Source: Tepidibacter hydrothermalis
GTDB lineage: Bacteria > Bacillota > Clostridia > Peptostreptococcales > Peptostreptococcaceae
Assembly: GCF_029542625.1 (NCBI RefSeq)
Contig: NZ_CP120733.1
Location: 2,914,001-2,978,000 of the forward strand
Length of the DNA stretch: 64,000 nt
Direction: 5' to 3'
The position numbers and the translations under genes were made by a program. Numbering within the stretch: the first letter of the stretch is position 1; each line of letters opens with the position of its first letter. Below, piece after piece: positions 9,054-17,297 of the stretch. Under the pieces are notes generated by a model. That model had not been told where the DNA came from. It made no database searches and saw nothing but the letters and a program-made list of their open reading frames with translations.

Positions 9054-9959
9054 ATGGAAGTTATAACACATAAAATAGATCAAATCATAGATATACCTAA
9101 AAACTCATGTGTATTTGATATAGAAACTACAGGTCTTAGTCCTAAATATAACCACGTAATATTAATAGGTATATTATATATAAAGAATAACCAAACCATA
9201 ATAAAACAATTTTTTGCACACAATACCGATGATGAAAAAGAACTATTGTTTTATTTCAAAGAAGTATTCAAAACATTTGATAAGCATATAACATTCAATG
9301 GACATAGATTTGACATTCCTTTTCTGAATAAAAGATTTGAAAAAAACAACTTAGACTTTTTTATAGATAAAGACAATGATATGGATATACTCAAAATACT
9401 AAAACCATATCAAAAGAAATTAAATCTTGAAAATTGCAAATTAAAAACAGTAGAGAGCTTATTGAATATACAAAGAGAGGACACTATTTCAGGAAAAGAA
9501 AGTGTTGATATGTATAAAGAATTTGAAATAAGCAAAAATGAATCACTAAAGAAAAAGATACTACTTCACAATTATGAAGACATCTATTACTTAGCTAAAT
9601 TATTCAAAATACAAGATCTAATAGATTCAAGTGAAACGTATATAAATATAAATTATATGAATTCTGATTTAAAATTAAGACTATCAAAATACAAATTCAA
9701 AGGTGATTTAATCTATATAGAATATATTTCTAAAGATATTATTCCCATTAACATACAGATATACGAAAATGAATATTCTATAATGGGATCTAACCAGACA
9801 ATCACAATAGAATTAAATGTATCCTATGCTACAACAAAAAATAATAATAGAGTTATATATTTCAAACAAGATAAAATAGTTCCATTAAAAATAGATTCAG
9901 AAATTTTGGAAGAGAATATACTATCTGTAGCATCTTACTTGTTTAAAGATATTTTTTAA
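9054..9959 (+). CDS. RNase H-like (YprB-type DEDD exonuclease) protein
   Basis: 301-aa protein with a DEDD exonuclease/RNase H-like fold (RNase_H_2/YprB type). Catalytic residues: D22 and E24 in FDIETTGL, the FNGHRFDIPFL segment (about 82-92), and HNYEDIYYL near 173-181. The last ~90 residues are a beta-rich region without a known domain. Family members are presumed 3'-5' nucleases on DNA or RNA; function is not established. It lies divergently from the helicase with 118 bp between the starts, so a joint repair role is plausible. ATG at 9054 follows CGAGGTGA. Confidence 0.82.
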   Translation: MEVITHKIDQIIDIPKNSCVFDIETTGLSPKYNHVILIGILYIKNNQTIIKQFFAHNTDDEKELLFYFKEVFKTFDKHITFNGHRFDIPFLNKRFEKNNLDFFIDKDNDMDILKILKPYQKKLNLENCKLKTVESLLNIQREDTISGKESVDMYKEFEISKNESLKKKILLHNYEDIYYLAKLFKIQDLIDSSETYININYMNSDLKLRLSKYKFKGDLIYIEYISKDIIPINIQIYENEYSIMGSNQTITIELNVSYATTKNNNRVIYFKQDKIVPLKIDSEILEENILSVASYLFKDIF

Positions 9960-9977
9960 AATTCGTAACAAAATAAA

Positions 9978-10005
9978 AGACCTATAAAACAATTTTTACA
10001 GGTCT
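9978..10005 (+). terminator. Hairpin after the RNase H-like gene
   Basis: AGACCT/AGGTCT arms with an inner TAAAA/TTTTA extension; the tail is pyrimidine-rich but not a clean T-run. Confidence 0.55.
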
Positions 10006-10066
10006 CTCTATTCTCTTAAAATATTAAATGTCAACTAAAGCTTGTGCTATCAGTTTCCTTAATCAC

Positions 10067-10101
10067 AAAAAATGTATTTCAATATTTTGAGATACATTTT
10101 T
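10067..10101 (-). terminator. Terminator after the GGDEF gene
   Basis: AAAAAATGTAT..ATACATTTTTT hairpin touching the stop codon of the GGDEF gene, giving a T-run on the minus strand. Confidence 0.75.
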
Positions 10102-11175
10102 TTATTGTGTCGCTATATGTATTTTATTTTTACAATTATGTTTCTTTCCTTCTATAAGCGCCATATCAGCAAAATTGAATATTTTATCAACTCCATTTGT
10201 TAAATCTGAACATGCAACACCTATAGTCATAGTTATATTTAAACCAGTATCTCTTATTATATTAAGATCCGGTACGCTTTTCCTCAATTTTTCTAGTATT
10301 TCAACAGATTCATCCATTGACTTATACAGTATAACTACAAATTCATCTCCACCTATACGTATTAAATAGCCTTCATAATATTCAATTATTTTTCGTGCCA
10401 ATTCACTTATCTGTACCAATACATCGTCACCTTTTTTATGACCAAATAAATCATTTACTATTTTAAAATTATCTAAATCAAATACAGCTAATGTATATTC
10501 TCGTCCACATAGATTTTCCGAAATAATTTTATCGAAATATTTTCTATTATAACACATTGTAAGAGTGTCCTTATTCGTTATTTCATTTACCTTTTCAAAC
10601 AACTTAGAATTGATAGCCGCAATACTCAGCTGTATAGAGAGTATGTCAAAAAAACTCTTAGTATTTTCACTAAAGAAATTTTTATTTCTATGCTCTACTA
10701 TTATAACACCCATCCTTGTGTTCGTTCTAAAATCTTCTAACGGAGATATTAATACAGAATTAACATTCTCACCTTTACAAAAACTACAGTTTTCCTTGTT
10801 CATATCCAAAGTTTTAGTTTCTTTTATTTTTAAAATATCATCAGGAAAGTAGGTACAGGTATCTATTTCATATTCATTACTATTGTATATACTTCTAGAA
10901 TAAGATGAATACCTATTAATATTATCATTCTTTATCCATATACTACAAGTATCTACCCCCAATACTCCCATAAGTATATCTGTAATGTTTTTCATCAGTC
11001 CTTCAAAAGAATCAATAGTTCCAGATGTTTTTATAACTTGACTTAATATCCAATTTATAGCTTTTAACTCTTGAAGTTCTTTATTTAAATTAACATTTTC
11101 TATTCTCAATTCATCATTCAACATCTTAATCTTTTCATTTTCTATACTATTTTTAAATCTATTTATATTCAACAT
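10102..11175 (-). CDS. GAF-GGDEF diguanylate cyclase
   Basis: Predicted soluble diguanylate cyclase that makes the second messenger c-di-GMP. 357 aa from ATG 11175, chosen because GGAGG sits just upstream; the longer TTG frame would start inside that site. A coiled-coil N-terminus (about 10-45) leads to a GAF-like sensor (about 55-195), then a GGDEF domain with FDLDNFK and an intact GGDEF at about 275-279. The five residues before GGDEF contain no RxxD, so product inhibition through the usual I-site is not expected. No membrane segment. The GAF region carries several cysteines (CTYF, CSFCKG), possibly a redox or metal sensor (inference). Monocistronic. Confidence 0.88.
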   Translation of the reverse strand: MLNINRFKNSIENEKIKMLNDELRIENVNLNKELQELKAINWILSQVIKTSGTIDSFEGLMKNITDILMGVLGVDTCSIWIKNDNINRYSSYSRSIYNSNEYEIDTCTYFPDDILKIKETKTLDMNKENCSFCKGENVNSVLISPLEDFRTNTRMGVIIVEHRNKNFFSENTKSFFDILSIQLSIAAINSKLFEKVNEITNKDTLTMCYNRKYFDKIISENLCGREYTLAVFDLDNFKIVNDLFGHKKGDDVLVQISELARKIIEYYEGYLIRIGGDEFVVILYKSMDESVEILEKLRKSVPDLNIIRDTGLNITMTIGVACSDLTNGVDKIFNFADMALIEGKKHNCKNKIHIATQ

Positions 11176-11322
11176 TTCGTCCTCCAATTTAAGATTAATA
11201 AATTCAACTTTAAATCAAAGATATTTCTTATATACTATGTTATACATATTTTTTATATTCTTAAAAAAATGATTTAGATATTATTACATTTTTGTATTCT
11301 TTCAACAATTTATTGTATAAAT

Positions 11323-11356
11323 AAAAAAACAACCTATATTGATATAAGTTGTTTTT
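11323..11356 (-). terminator. Terminator after the tRNA pair
   Basis: AAAAACAAC..GTTGTTTTT hairpin with TATA-rich inner stem, 4 nt past the CCA end of tRNA-Ser, with a T-run on the minus strand. Confidence 0.8.
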
Positions 11357-11360
11357 CCAC

Positions 11361-11451
11361 TGGCGGAGAAGGAGGGATTCGAACCCTCGCGTCCCGTAAA
11401 AGACCTACTCCCTTAGCAGGGGAGCCTCTTTAGCCACTTGAGTACTTCTCC
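11361..11451 (-). tRNA. tRNA-Ser(GCU)
   Basis: 91 nt including encoded CCA. Acceptor GGAGAAG/CTTCTCC with discriminator G, T-arm GGGTTCGAATCCC, long class II variable arm as expected for serine, anticodon GCT in CTGCTAA. Second of a tandem pair with tRNA-Gly, transcribed on the minus strand. Confidence 0.95.
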
Positions 11452-11454
11452 ATA

Positions 11455-11528
11455 TGGAGCGGGTGAAGGGAGTCGAACCCTCGCAGCTGGCTTGGAAGGC
11501 CAGAACTCTACCACTGAGTTACACCCGC
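11455..11528 (-). tRNA. tRNA-Gly(UCC)
   Basis: 74 nt including encoded CCA. Acceptor GCGGGTG/CACCCGC with discriminator T, D-arm with AGTGGTAGAG, anticodon TCC in CTTCCAA, T-arm GGGTTCGACTCCC. Only 3 nt separate its CCA from tRNA-Ser, so both must be cut from one precursor. Confidence 0.95.
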
Positions 11529-11600
11529 ACATTATTCTCTCGACTAAAATAATAATATCATATTAACCAAAGCTTGTCAATGATTAATATGATATTAAAT

Positions 11601-11891
11601 TTACATATGTTTTTTGGCTTCCATCAACATTTCATTTGCTTGTTCCATATATTCTATGGCTTTTTCTATATTCTTAGCAACTTCCTCTTTACCCATTTCT
11701 TTTGATTTATCAGCCCACTCTTTAAAACTTTCCTCATGAGATTTATTATGCTTAACCCAATGTGCCAAAAGAACTCTTAAAGTTTTTTCTTCTTTGTCTT
11801 CATCATTATGAGAATGAAGACTGTGATGATGACCAGCAATTTCATGATCATGCTCATGGCTATGATGATATCTCTTTTCAAATTTATTCAT
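11601..11891 (-). CDS. His-rich small protein, likely nickel-handling
   Basis: 96 aa. The first 30 residues hold ten histidines in clusters (HHSHEHDH, HHHSLHSH), a pattern typical of nickel or zinc buffering proteins; the rest is an amphipathic helical region (LLAHWVKHNKSHEESF, then KEEVAKNIEKAIEYMEQ). I recall similar C-terminal regions in clostridial His-rich proteins but cannot name a function. Last gene of a three-gene unit after cooT and the DUF3842 gene, next to the carbon monoxide dehydrogenase cluster, so storage or delivery of nickel (a CooJ-like role) is a reasonable inference. ATG at 11891 follows AGGGGGA. Confidence 0.75.
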   Translation of the reverse strand: MNKFEKRYHHSHEHDHEIAGHHHSLHSHNDEDKEEKTLRVLLAHWVKHNKSHEESFKEWADKSKEMGKEEVAKNIEKAIEYMEQANEMLMEAKKHM

Positions 11892-11901
11892 ATTTATCCC
11901 C

Positions 11902-12318
11902 CTACTTTATATTAAATTCTTTCTTCATAAGTTTTACAGCATCCTTTATTAAAAGAATTAAAGGTTTATTCTCAAGTCCTACAAGTTCAAAATCTTCTGG
12001 TATTAAAGGTAATAATATTTTTAATGCTTCTGAATCTGATATAGCCTCACTCATTCTACAAGTAACCTCACCCATCATAGAATTTGGAATAACTATAGAC
12101 ATCGGACCTATTATGACATTTGCTTTTTTAGAGGATACACATATGGCGTTTTCCCCTGTAGCCCCTTTGTTAGCATGGCTTTTCATCATAGCTGAAGTTG
12201 CTATTGAATTAGTTCCAAGTGCATATATTTCTACATAAGAAGGTAATTCATCTCTTAAACTACTAACTATTTGAGATCCTATTCCTCCACCCATTCCATC
12301 TACTACAGCTATAATCAT
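11902..12318 (-). CDS. DUF3842 family protein
   Basis: 138-aa cytoplasmic protein matching DUF3842: N-terminal IIAVVDGMGGGIGSQIV, a glycine-rich dinucleotide-binding-like turn, then NSIATSAMMKSHANKGATGENA and NVIIGPMSIVIPNSMMGEVT. Function unknown. It lies between cooT and the His-rich gene (23 nt and 10 nt gaps), so it is probably part of nickel handling or CODH maturation; that is inference from position. Start ATG at 12318 with GGGGGA upstream. Confidence 0.8.
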   Translation of the reverse strand: MIIAVVDGMGGGIGSQIVSSLRDELPSYVEIYALGTNSIATSAMMKSHANKGATGENAICVSSKKANVIIGPMSIVIPNSMMGEVTCRMSEAISDSEALKILLPLIPEDFELVGLENKPLILLIKDAVKLMKKEFNIK

Positions 12319-12341
12319 ATTTTATCCCCCAGGTTTATTAT

Positions 12342-12530
12342 TTAATTCTCTTCTATAATTATTTTATGATCTATAAGTCTAATTTCTTTAACTTCACCGT
12401 CTACAATCTTCTGATCTCCCAACAAGTCTGCCAAGTATACTTTTCCATTTTCAGGCTTCATATACACTACATTTTCCATTATTTTTTCAAGACCATCTTC
12501 TTTACATAAGTAAGCTGTTGATTCACACAT
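12342..12530 (-). CDS. cooT: CooT-type nickel-binding protein
   Basis: 62-aa protein of the CooT family. CooT of Rhodospirillum rubrum is a small dimer that binds nickel through Cys2 and assists CO dehydrogenase maturation. The start is ATG at 12530, decided by GGGAGG upstream and because it places cysteine at position 2 (MCESTAYLC), as in CooT; an upstream in-frame extension lacks a ribosome site and would destroy this. The remainder (ENVVYMKPENGKVYLADLLG, EIRLIDHKIII) is the family's small beta barrel. It opens a unit with its own promoter just beyond lipM. Confidence 0.88.
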   Translation of the reverse strand: MCESTAYLCKEDGLEKIMENVVYMKPENGKVYLADLLGDQKIVDGEVKEIRLIDHKIIIEEN

Positions 12531-12641
12531 TTTATAATTCCTCCCTGTTAATAGACAAAAAGATTCCCCTAAAGCTATCTTCAAAAAGCCTTAAAGAAAT
12601 CTTCATGATTTCTATATTACATTCTATTATCTTCTTATTAA

Positions 12642-12670
12642 AGTATATCATGTTGATTTTGTTTTATCAA
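12642..12670 (-). promoter_or_regulatory. Promoter of the cooT unit
   Basis: On the minus strand TTGATA (12665-12670), 17 nt, TATACT (12642-12647). The -35 begins just after the lipM stop. The leader of about 105 nt contains an AGAAATC/GATTTCT hairpin near 12597-12615. This lets the nickel genes be expressed apart from the main cluster. Confidence 0.65.
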
Positions 12671-12672
12671 TA

Positions 12673-13485
12673 TTATCTCTTTTTATTCCAATCATCATTT
12701 GAATATTTTTCATACAGCTGTGTTGCAAGTTTCATTTCATAATCAGATAATTCATCTTCATATATTTCTATATTAAAATGTTTCTCTAATGCTTTAATAA
12801 TATTTTCCTCTAAAATATCTATATCTATTTTAATTCCCAGTTCATTTTCTATTCCACTAGCCTTTTTCAAAGTTATTCTTTTTAGCTTTTCTTTTTTTGA
12901 CTCATCTATCTTTATAGTAGAAATTAATTTATCTACATCAAAATCAAGAACTATAGAACCATGTTGAAGAATTATACCTTCTTTTCTAGTTTGAGCACTT
13001 CCAACTACCTTTTTATTATTTATACTTATCTCATAGTGAGATTTAGAATTAAAACACACAGAGCTTTTATCGCTTTTTATATCTTTATGAGCTCTAGTTA
13101 ATGGATCTATCTTAACTCCACTCATCTCAAGACCATTTGCAAGTCCTTCACTTATATACCTGTAAGTTTGCATTATTCCTCCATTCATCAATGGATTGTT
13201 TTCATCTATTACAATACTATATGTAAGCTCATCGTCATGCAAAACCGCCCTTCCCCCTGTTGTCCTTCTTACAAAATCAATTCCTAATCTTTTACACGTA
13301 TCTATATCTATTTCTTCTTCCATCTTCTGAAAATATCCTATACTAACACAAGCTGGTTTCCAAGTGTAAAATCTAATAGTGGGATCCACCTTTTTTTCTT
13401 TGTATGATTTCATAATAGCTTCATCTATAGCCATATTCATGAATCCATCATATGTTGTATTTCTTATTACTCTCCACTTTTGCAC
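12673..13485 (-). CDS. lipM: Octanoyl/lipoyl transferase of the LipM/LplA family
   Basis: Cofactor transferase of the LplA/LipB/BirA fold, 270 aa. RRTTGGRAVLH (about 73-83) is the substrate-binding motif. C144 in SSVCFNS matches the acyl-enzyme cysteine of LipM, the octanoyltransferase that loads GcvH, while KKVVGSAQTR (159-168) supplies the family lysine. The cysteine favours LipM over an ATP-dependent ligase. Start is GTG at 13485, one base past the stop of the preceding radical SAM gene, with GAGGTGA as ribosome site. It closes a lipoyl-attachment set with two LipS-like genes and gcvH. Confidence 0.85.
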   Translation of the reverse strand: MQKWRVIRNTTYDGFMNMAIDEAIMKSYKEKKVDPTIRFYTWKPACVSIGYFQKMEEEIDIDTCKRLGIDFVRRTTGGRAVLHDDELTYSIVIDENNPLMNGGIMQTYRYISEGLANGLEMSGVKIDPLTRAHKDIKSDKSSVCFNSKSHYEISINNKKVVGSAQTRKEGIILQHGSIVLDFDVDKLISTIKIDESKKEKLKRITLKKASGIENELGIKIDIDILEENIIKALEKHFNIEIYEDELSDYEMKLATQLYEKYSNDDWNKKR

Positions 13486-14442
13486 TTATCTCACCTCTAT
13501 GTTCATTCCAAGTTCTGATATAGCTTTTAAACATTCGTCATCTGTTAGTTCTCTAGAATAATTATATATAGTTCCTCCAGGTCTTTCATTATAATACGGT
13601 CTGTTACAGTCTTTACATCCAGATATCAAAAAAGGTATACCTCTTTTTATATCATAATTTTCTTTACGCTTTATATTTTTTATATTTTTTAATTCTCTAT
13701 TCACAAACTCAAAATCTTCTTTTTTATACCCACACTTAATTAAATATGTCATAAGTTGAACTTTTCTGTAATCCTGTATCCTCGGCTGTTTTTTATTTTC
13801 AAGCTTAGTTCCTTTTATAGGTGTAAATGCAAATAAACTTACAGTTACATTATTATCTATCAATTCTTTATATAAATCAAATATATCCTCATGATTCTCT
13901 CCAAGGCCTATTATTATATGAGTGCTTATTTTGTCTTTATATCTATTTCCCATTTTTTTTATAAATTGAACTTTTTCATCAAAATTATTTCCCTTTATTT
14001 TTTCATATAACTCTTTATTAGCAGCATCTATTGCAAGACCAACATTATCCACACCAATATCAAATAAATTTTTCATTTCTTCTTCAGTCTCAACCTTTGC
14101 AGATAATGATATAGGAAATTCAAGACTTGCTTTTATATATCTTATAAACTCCTTAGACATTTCTAACGCTTCATTTGTTCCCATAGCTTGAACACAAATT
14201 CGTTTTATATTTCCTCTTCTATAATTTAATAAAGATGCTAGTATATCATCTTTATTATACTTTGGCCAAAGCACTCTGGAGAGTTTATCCTTTCTAGATG
14301 TACTCTCTATTGATTGAGAACAAAAAGCACACTTATTATTACACCCATTTCCAATCATTATATAAGCTGTAGTAGGATTAATATCCATAGTGGCATTAAC
14401 TAATCCAATTTCAATAGCACTTCCATAAGATAAATTGATCAT
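13486..14442 (-). CDS. Radical SAM protein, probable lipoyl synthase subunit (LipS1/LipS2 type)
   Basis: 318-aa radical SAM enzyme of the biotin-synthase-like group. The cluster binding SAM is C34, C38, C41 (GCNNKCAFC); the C-terminal SGCKDCNRPYYNERPGG near 280-297 adds cysteines that could hold an auxiliary cluster. The start is ATG at 14442, giving an ATGA overlap with the upstream gene. LipS1/LipS2, known from Thermococcus and other anaerobes, are paired biotin-synthase-like proteins that together replace LipA. Here two such genes overlap and sit between lipM/gcvH and acsV with no lipA in the window, which supports this role. Which of the two is LipS1 I cannot decide. Confidence 0.72.
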   Translation of the reverse strand: MINLSYGSAIEIGLVNATMDINPTTAYIMIGNGCNNKCAFCSQSIESTSRKDKLSRVLWPKYNKDDILASLLNYRRGNIKRICVQAMGTNEALEMSKEFIRYIKASLEFPISLSAKVETEEEMKNLFDIGVDNVGLAIDAANKELYEKIKGNNFDEKVQFIKKMGNRYKDKISTHIIIGLGENHEDIFDLYKELIDNNVTVSLFAFTPIKGTKLENKKQPRIQDYRKVQLMTYLIKCGYKKEDFEFVNRELKNIKNIKRKENYDIKRGIPFLISGCKDCNRPYYNERPGGTIYNYSRELTDDECLKAISELGMNIEVR

Positions 14443-15305
14443 AATACACAACACCTCTCAAATTCTTGTATATTACATTTTATTTTCATAGCTTCCTTTA
14501 TAGCTTCTTTAGACGGCATTACTATATTGTTTATTCCACTTAATATAGCCATTTTATCTAATTGCTTTCTATATTGCCCTCTAGGCCTCATGCATCCTAA
14601 GTTTATATGTATATTTGGAAATTTTATTCTTGCTTCACATATAACATCTATTACATCTTCTATTTTAGGTGGTTGAATCTTTTCAAATTCAGTTCCCTTA
14701 GTGGGAATTAGAACTATAAATGTTATACAATCAGGATTCTGAGTTTTCAAATATTCCAAAGCATCGTACTCTCCTTTTATTTGCCCAGAGTCCATACCTA
14801 TGCAAATATGAGGAACTACTCTTGTATGTTTTTTTAATATTTCGTATGATTTTATATAATCTTCTTTTTTCTTATCTATTTTATATACATTCTTTATAGT
14901 TTCATTATTTAATAAAATATCAAACGAAGCTACATCTATATAATCTGATATTTTTTTTACATCATCTTCATCCATAAGCCCTAAATGAGCATTAATTTTA
15001 TATCCCTTATTTTTTAGATTTTTAATATCTTCTAAATGATTAATAATAGGTACATTCCCATCAAAAGAGCATCCCCCACTTATTAAAAAGCTATCAACAT
15101 TCCTATGCTTCATCTTTTCGTCTATTTCATTTATATCTGTCATATTCTTAAGATAATGACCATTGCAGTGAGCACACTTCAAGCTACATTCATTTCCTGT
15201 GGTTGTAACAGCTAACGTCTTGTTAGGATATGAAAATATAATGTTTTTTCCAAAGTTATTTTCTTTAACCTTAAGAGCTTTAACCATCTTATCTTCAAGC
15301 TTCAT
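14439..15305 (-). CDS. Radical SAM protein, probable partner lipoyl synthase subunit (LipS1/LipS2 type)
   Basis: 288-aa radical SAM enzyme. SAM-cluster cysteines C40, C44, C47 (ECSLKCAHC); the biotin-synthase-like LGCMRPRGQYRKQLD segment lies near 235-250; the protein ends in FERCCVL. Start ATG at 15305 sits 1 nt after the acsV stop, with GGGGTG inside the end of acsV. It overlaps the next radical SAM gene by 4 nt, so the two are probably made in equal amounts and act together, as LipS1 and LipS2 do. The lipoyl assignment rests on context plus family resemblance. Confidence 0.72.
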   Translation of the reverse strand: MKLEDKMVKALKVKENNFGKNIIFSYPNKTLAVTTTGNECSLKCAHCNGHYLKNMTDINEIDEKMKHRNVDSFLISGGCSFDGNVPIINHLEDIKNLKNKGYKINAHLGLMDEDDVKKISDYIDVASFDILLNNETIKNVYKIDKKKEDYIKSYEILKKHTRVVPHICIGMDSGQIKGEYDALEYLKTQNPDCITFIVLIPTKGTEFEKIQPPKIEDVIDVICEARIKFPNIHINLGCMRPRGQYRKQLDKMAILSGINNIVMPSKEAIKEAMKIKCNIQEFERCCVL

Positions 15306-15306
15306 A

Positions 15307-17238
15307 CTAACACCCCAATGATGCTTTTACACTAGGGAATTTTTCTATATCTGTATGTGGCAAAAAGCACGCTGATATAAATTCATCCATATAGCTTGGA
15401 TATACACTAAGCTCTACATAAGTCATAGAATCCGAACATTCCTCAAGCTTACATCTTGCATCTTCACTAGTTAAAGCAAGATAACATCCCATTAAAGAGC
15501 TATTTCCTATATACGAATACTTATTTTTATCTACATCCGGAAGCATACCTATTAATATAGATTTTTCTATGTTTAAACTACTTCCTATACCTCCCGCTAT
15601 CAATACCTTATCTATCATATCAAAATCCATACCTAGACTTTCAACCAATGTAATTATTCCAGAATATACTGCTCCCTTTGCCCTTATAAAACTATCTATA
15701 TCAACCTCTGTTATAGTTATATCACGTTCTATATTATAATCTTCTTTAAATGCAAGTACGTATTCCCCTATTTCATTTTCATCAAATCGTATTCTATTAG
15801 AATTTATATTTTCATTTATTTTTCCTCTTCTATCAATAATATTATTTACAAGCATTTCTGCTATTAAATCTATTATTCCAGAACCACATATTCCCTGTGG
15901 TTTATCATTCGATATTATACCAAGAGTTGGGTTTAATGTATCTTTATCTATTCTAATTTTCTCAATAGCACCACTTGATGCTCTCATTCCACAACTTATC
16001 TCTCCTCCCTCAAATGCAGGACCAGCAGAACAAGCACATGTCATCAAATAATCTTTATTGCCAAATACTATTTCCCCATTAGTTCCCAAATCTATAAACA
16101 AAACATTCTCATCAGATGACCAAATTCCTGATGATAATACACCTGCTGTAATGTCGCCACCTACATAACTCGCAACACAAGGAGTTATATATATATACGC
16201 ATCACTATTAATTTCGATTTCAAGTTCTTTAGCTTGTATATAAGGTGATTTTGAAAATGCTGGTATATAAGGTTCCATTCTCAAATAATCAGGATATACA
16301 TTCAATAATAAATGAGTCATTGTTGTATTTCCACCAGCTACAAGGGCTGTAATATCATTTTTATCAATGCCTAATTCATTGTACATACTTTCCAATATAG
16401 GGTTTATAGTTTCATGTACAATAGCTTTATTTAATTTTTCAAGGCCATCTTTCTTAGTTGAATATATAATCCTATTTATAACATCTGCTCCATACTTTAT
16501 TTGAGCATTACCCGAAGAAGCTTTAGCTACTATTTTCCCTTTGTAAAGATCTACTATACAAGCTGCAACTGATGTCGTCCCTATATCAAGTGCAACCCCA
16601 TAAAATTTATCTGTCGTATCACCAGACTCTATATTTACTATATTAGTAGTATTACCTGCTTTTGGTATATGAGTTATTGTCACGTTAAAGTTTCCCTCTC
16701 TCAATATATTAGGAATCTTTCTTATAGTTTCTATCTTACAAGTAACCTTTTCATATCCAAAAGTATTTCTTAAATGTCTTTTTATTCTATCAAAATCAGA
16801 TATATTATCATCAAGATTTGGTAACTCTATAGTTACATAATTTTTTCTAACATACGATTTAAATTCCATATGATTTTTACTTATTAATTGTTTACAATTT
16901 TCAAGTAGTTTTTTGTATACATCGCTAGAAGAATCTTCTATTTTCATTTTATTCATAGAAGATGATAATTTACTAGGTACTTCTACTTGTATATCCTCTA
17001 TAACTTTACTATTACATGCTAGTACATATCCACTATCAAACTCTTCATCCGTTATATGAGTAGTTTTTTTAGTATCTACTCTTCCATTTATAATTTTCAC
17101 TTTACATTTTCCGCAGGATACATTTCCGTTACAAGGTGCATCTATAAAAATATTCGCTTTTCTAGCTACCTCAAGTAAATTATCTTTATATTTACAGACA
17201 ACTTCTATATTCTGTGGCATAAACTTTACCTTTATCAC
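15307..17238 (-). CDS. acsV: Corrinoid activation protein AcsV (RACo type)
   Basis: Reductive activator that returns the inactive Co(II) corrinoid protein AcsCD to Co(I) using ATP. 643 aa. N-terminal [2Fe-2S] ferredoxin domain with C36, C42, C45 and C75 (PCNGNVSCGKC, LACNS); linker at about 90-200; then the ASKHA-type ATPase region with GVALDIGTTSVAACIVD, AGGNTTMTHLL and FIDLGTNGEIV. I placed the start at GTG 17238 because GGAGGG lies 6 nt upstream; the longer TTG frame begins inside that ribosome site. A terminator-like hairpin sits in the gap after gcvH, so acsV may be expressed at a lower level than the genes before it. Confidence 0.92.
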   Translation of the reverse strand: MIKVKFMPQNIEVVCKYKDNLLEVARKANIFIDAPCNGNVSCGKCKVKIINGRVDTKKTTHITDEEFDSGYVLACNSKVIEDIQVEVPSKLSSSMNKMKIEDSSSDVYKKLLENCKQLISKNHMEFKSYVRKNYVTIELPNLDDNISDFDRIKRHLRNTFGYEKVTCKIETIRKIPNILREGNFNVTITHIPKAGNTTNIVNIESGDTTDKFYGVALDIGTTSVAACIVDLYKGKIVAKASSGNAQIKYGADVINRIIYSTKKDGLEKLNKAIVHETINPILESMYNELGIDKNDITALVAGGNTTMTHLLLNVYPDYLRMEPYIPAFSKSPYIQAKELEIEINSDAYIYITPCVASYVGGDITAGVLSSGIWSSDENVLFIDLGTNGEIVFGNKDYLMTCACSAGPAFEGGEISCGMRASSGAIEKIRIDKDTLNPTLGIISNDKPQGICGSGIIDLIAEMLVNNIIDRRGKINENINSNRIRFDENEIGEYVLAFKEDYNIERDITITEVDIDSFIRAKGAVYSGIITLVESLGMDFDMIDKVLIAGGIGSSLNIEKSILIGMLPDVDKNKYSYIGNSSLMGCYLALTSEDARCKLEECSDSMTYVELSVYPSYMDEFISACFLPHTDIEKFPSVKASLGC

Positions 17239-17251
17239 TTTATATCCCTCC

Positions 17252-17285
17252 AAAAAATACTTCCCCAGGAAAGCCCTAGGGAAGT
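17252..17285 (-). terminator. Attenuator-like hairpin between gcvH and acsV
   Basis: ACTTCCC..GGGAAGT stem with an inner AGG/CCT helix and one mismatch (17259-17285), followed on the minus strand by A and six T that run directly into the acsV ribosome site. It may end part of the transcripts from the upstream genes. Confidence 0.6.
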
Positions 17286-17297
17286 TTATTTTTTTAT

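Noticed and set aside
12342-12584. 80-aa version of CooT
   Set aside because: It would move the nickel-binding Cys away from position 2 and has no ribosome site; ATG 12530 does.
15307-17253. TTG start at 17253 for acsV
   Set aside because: That codon lies within the GGAGGG ribosome site; GTG 17238 has correct spacing.
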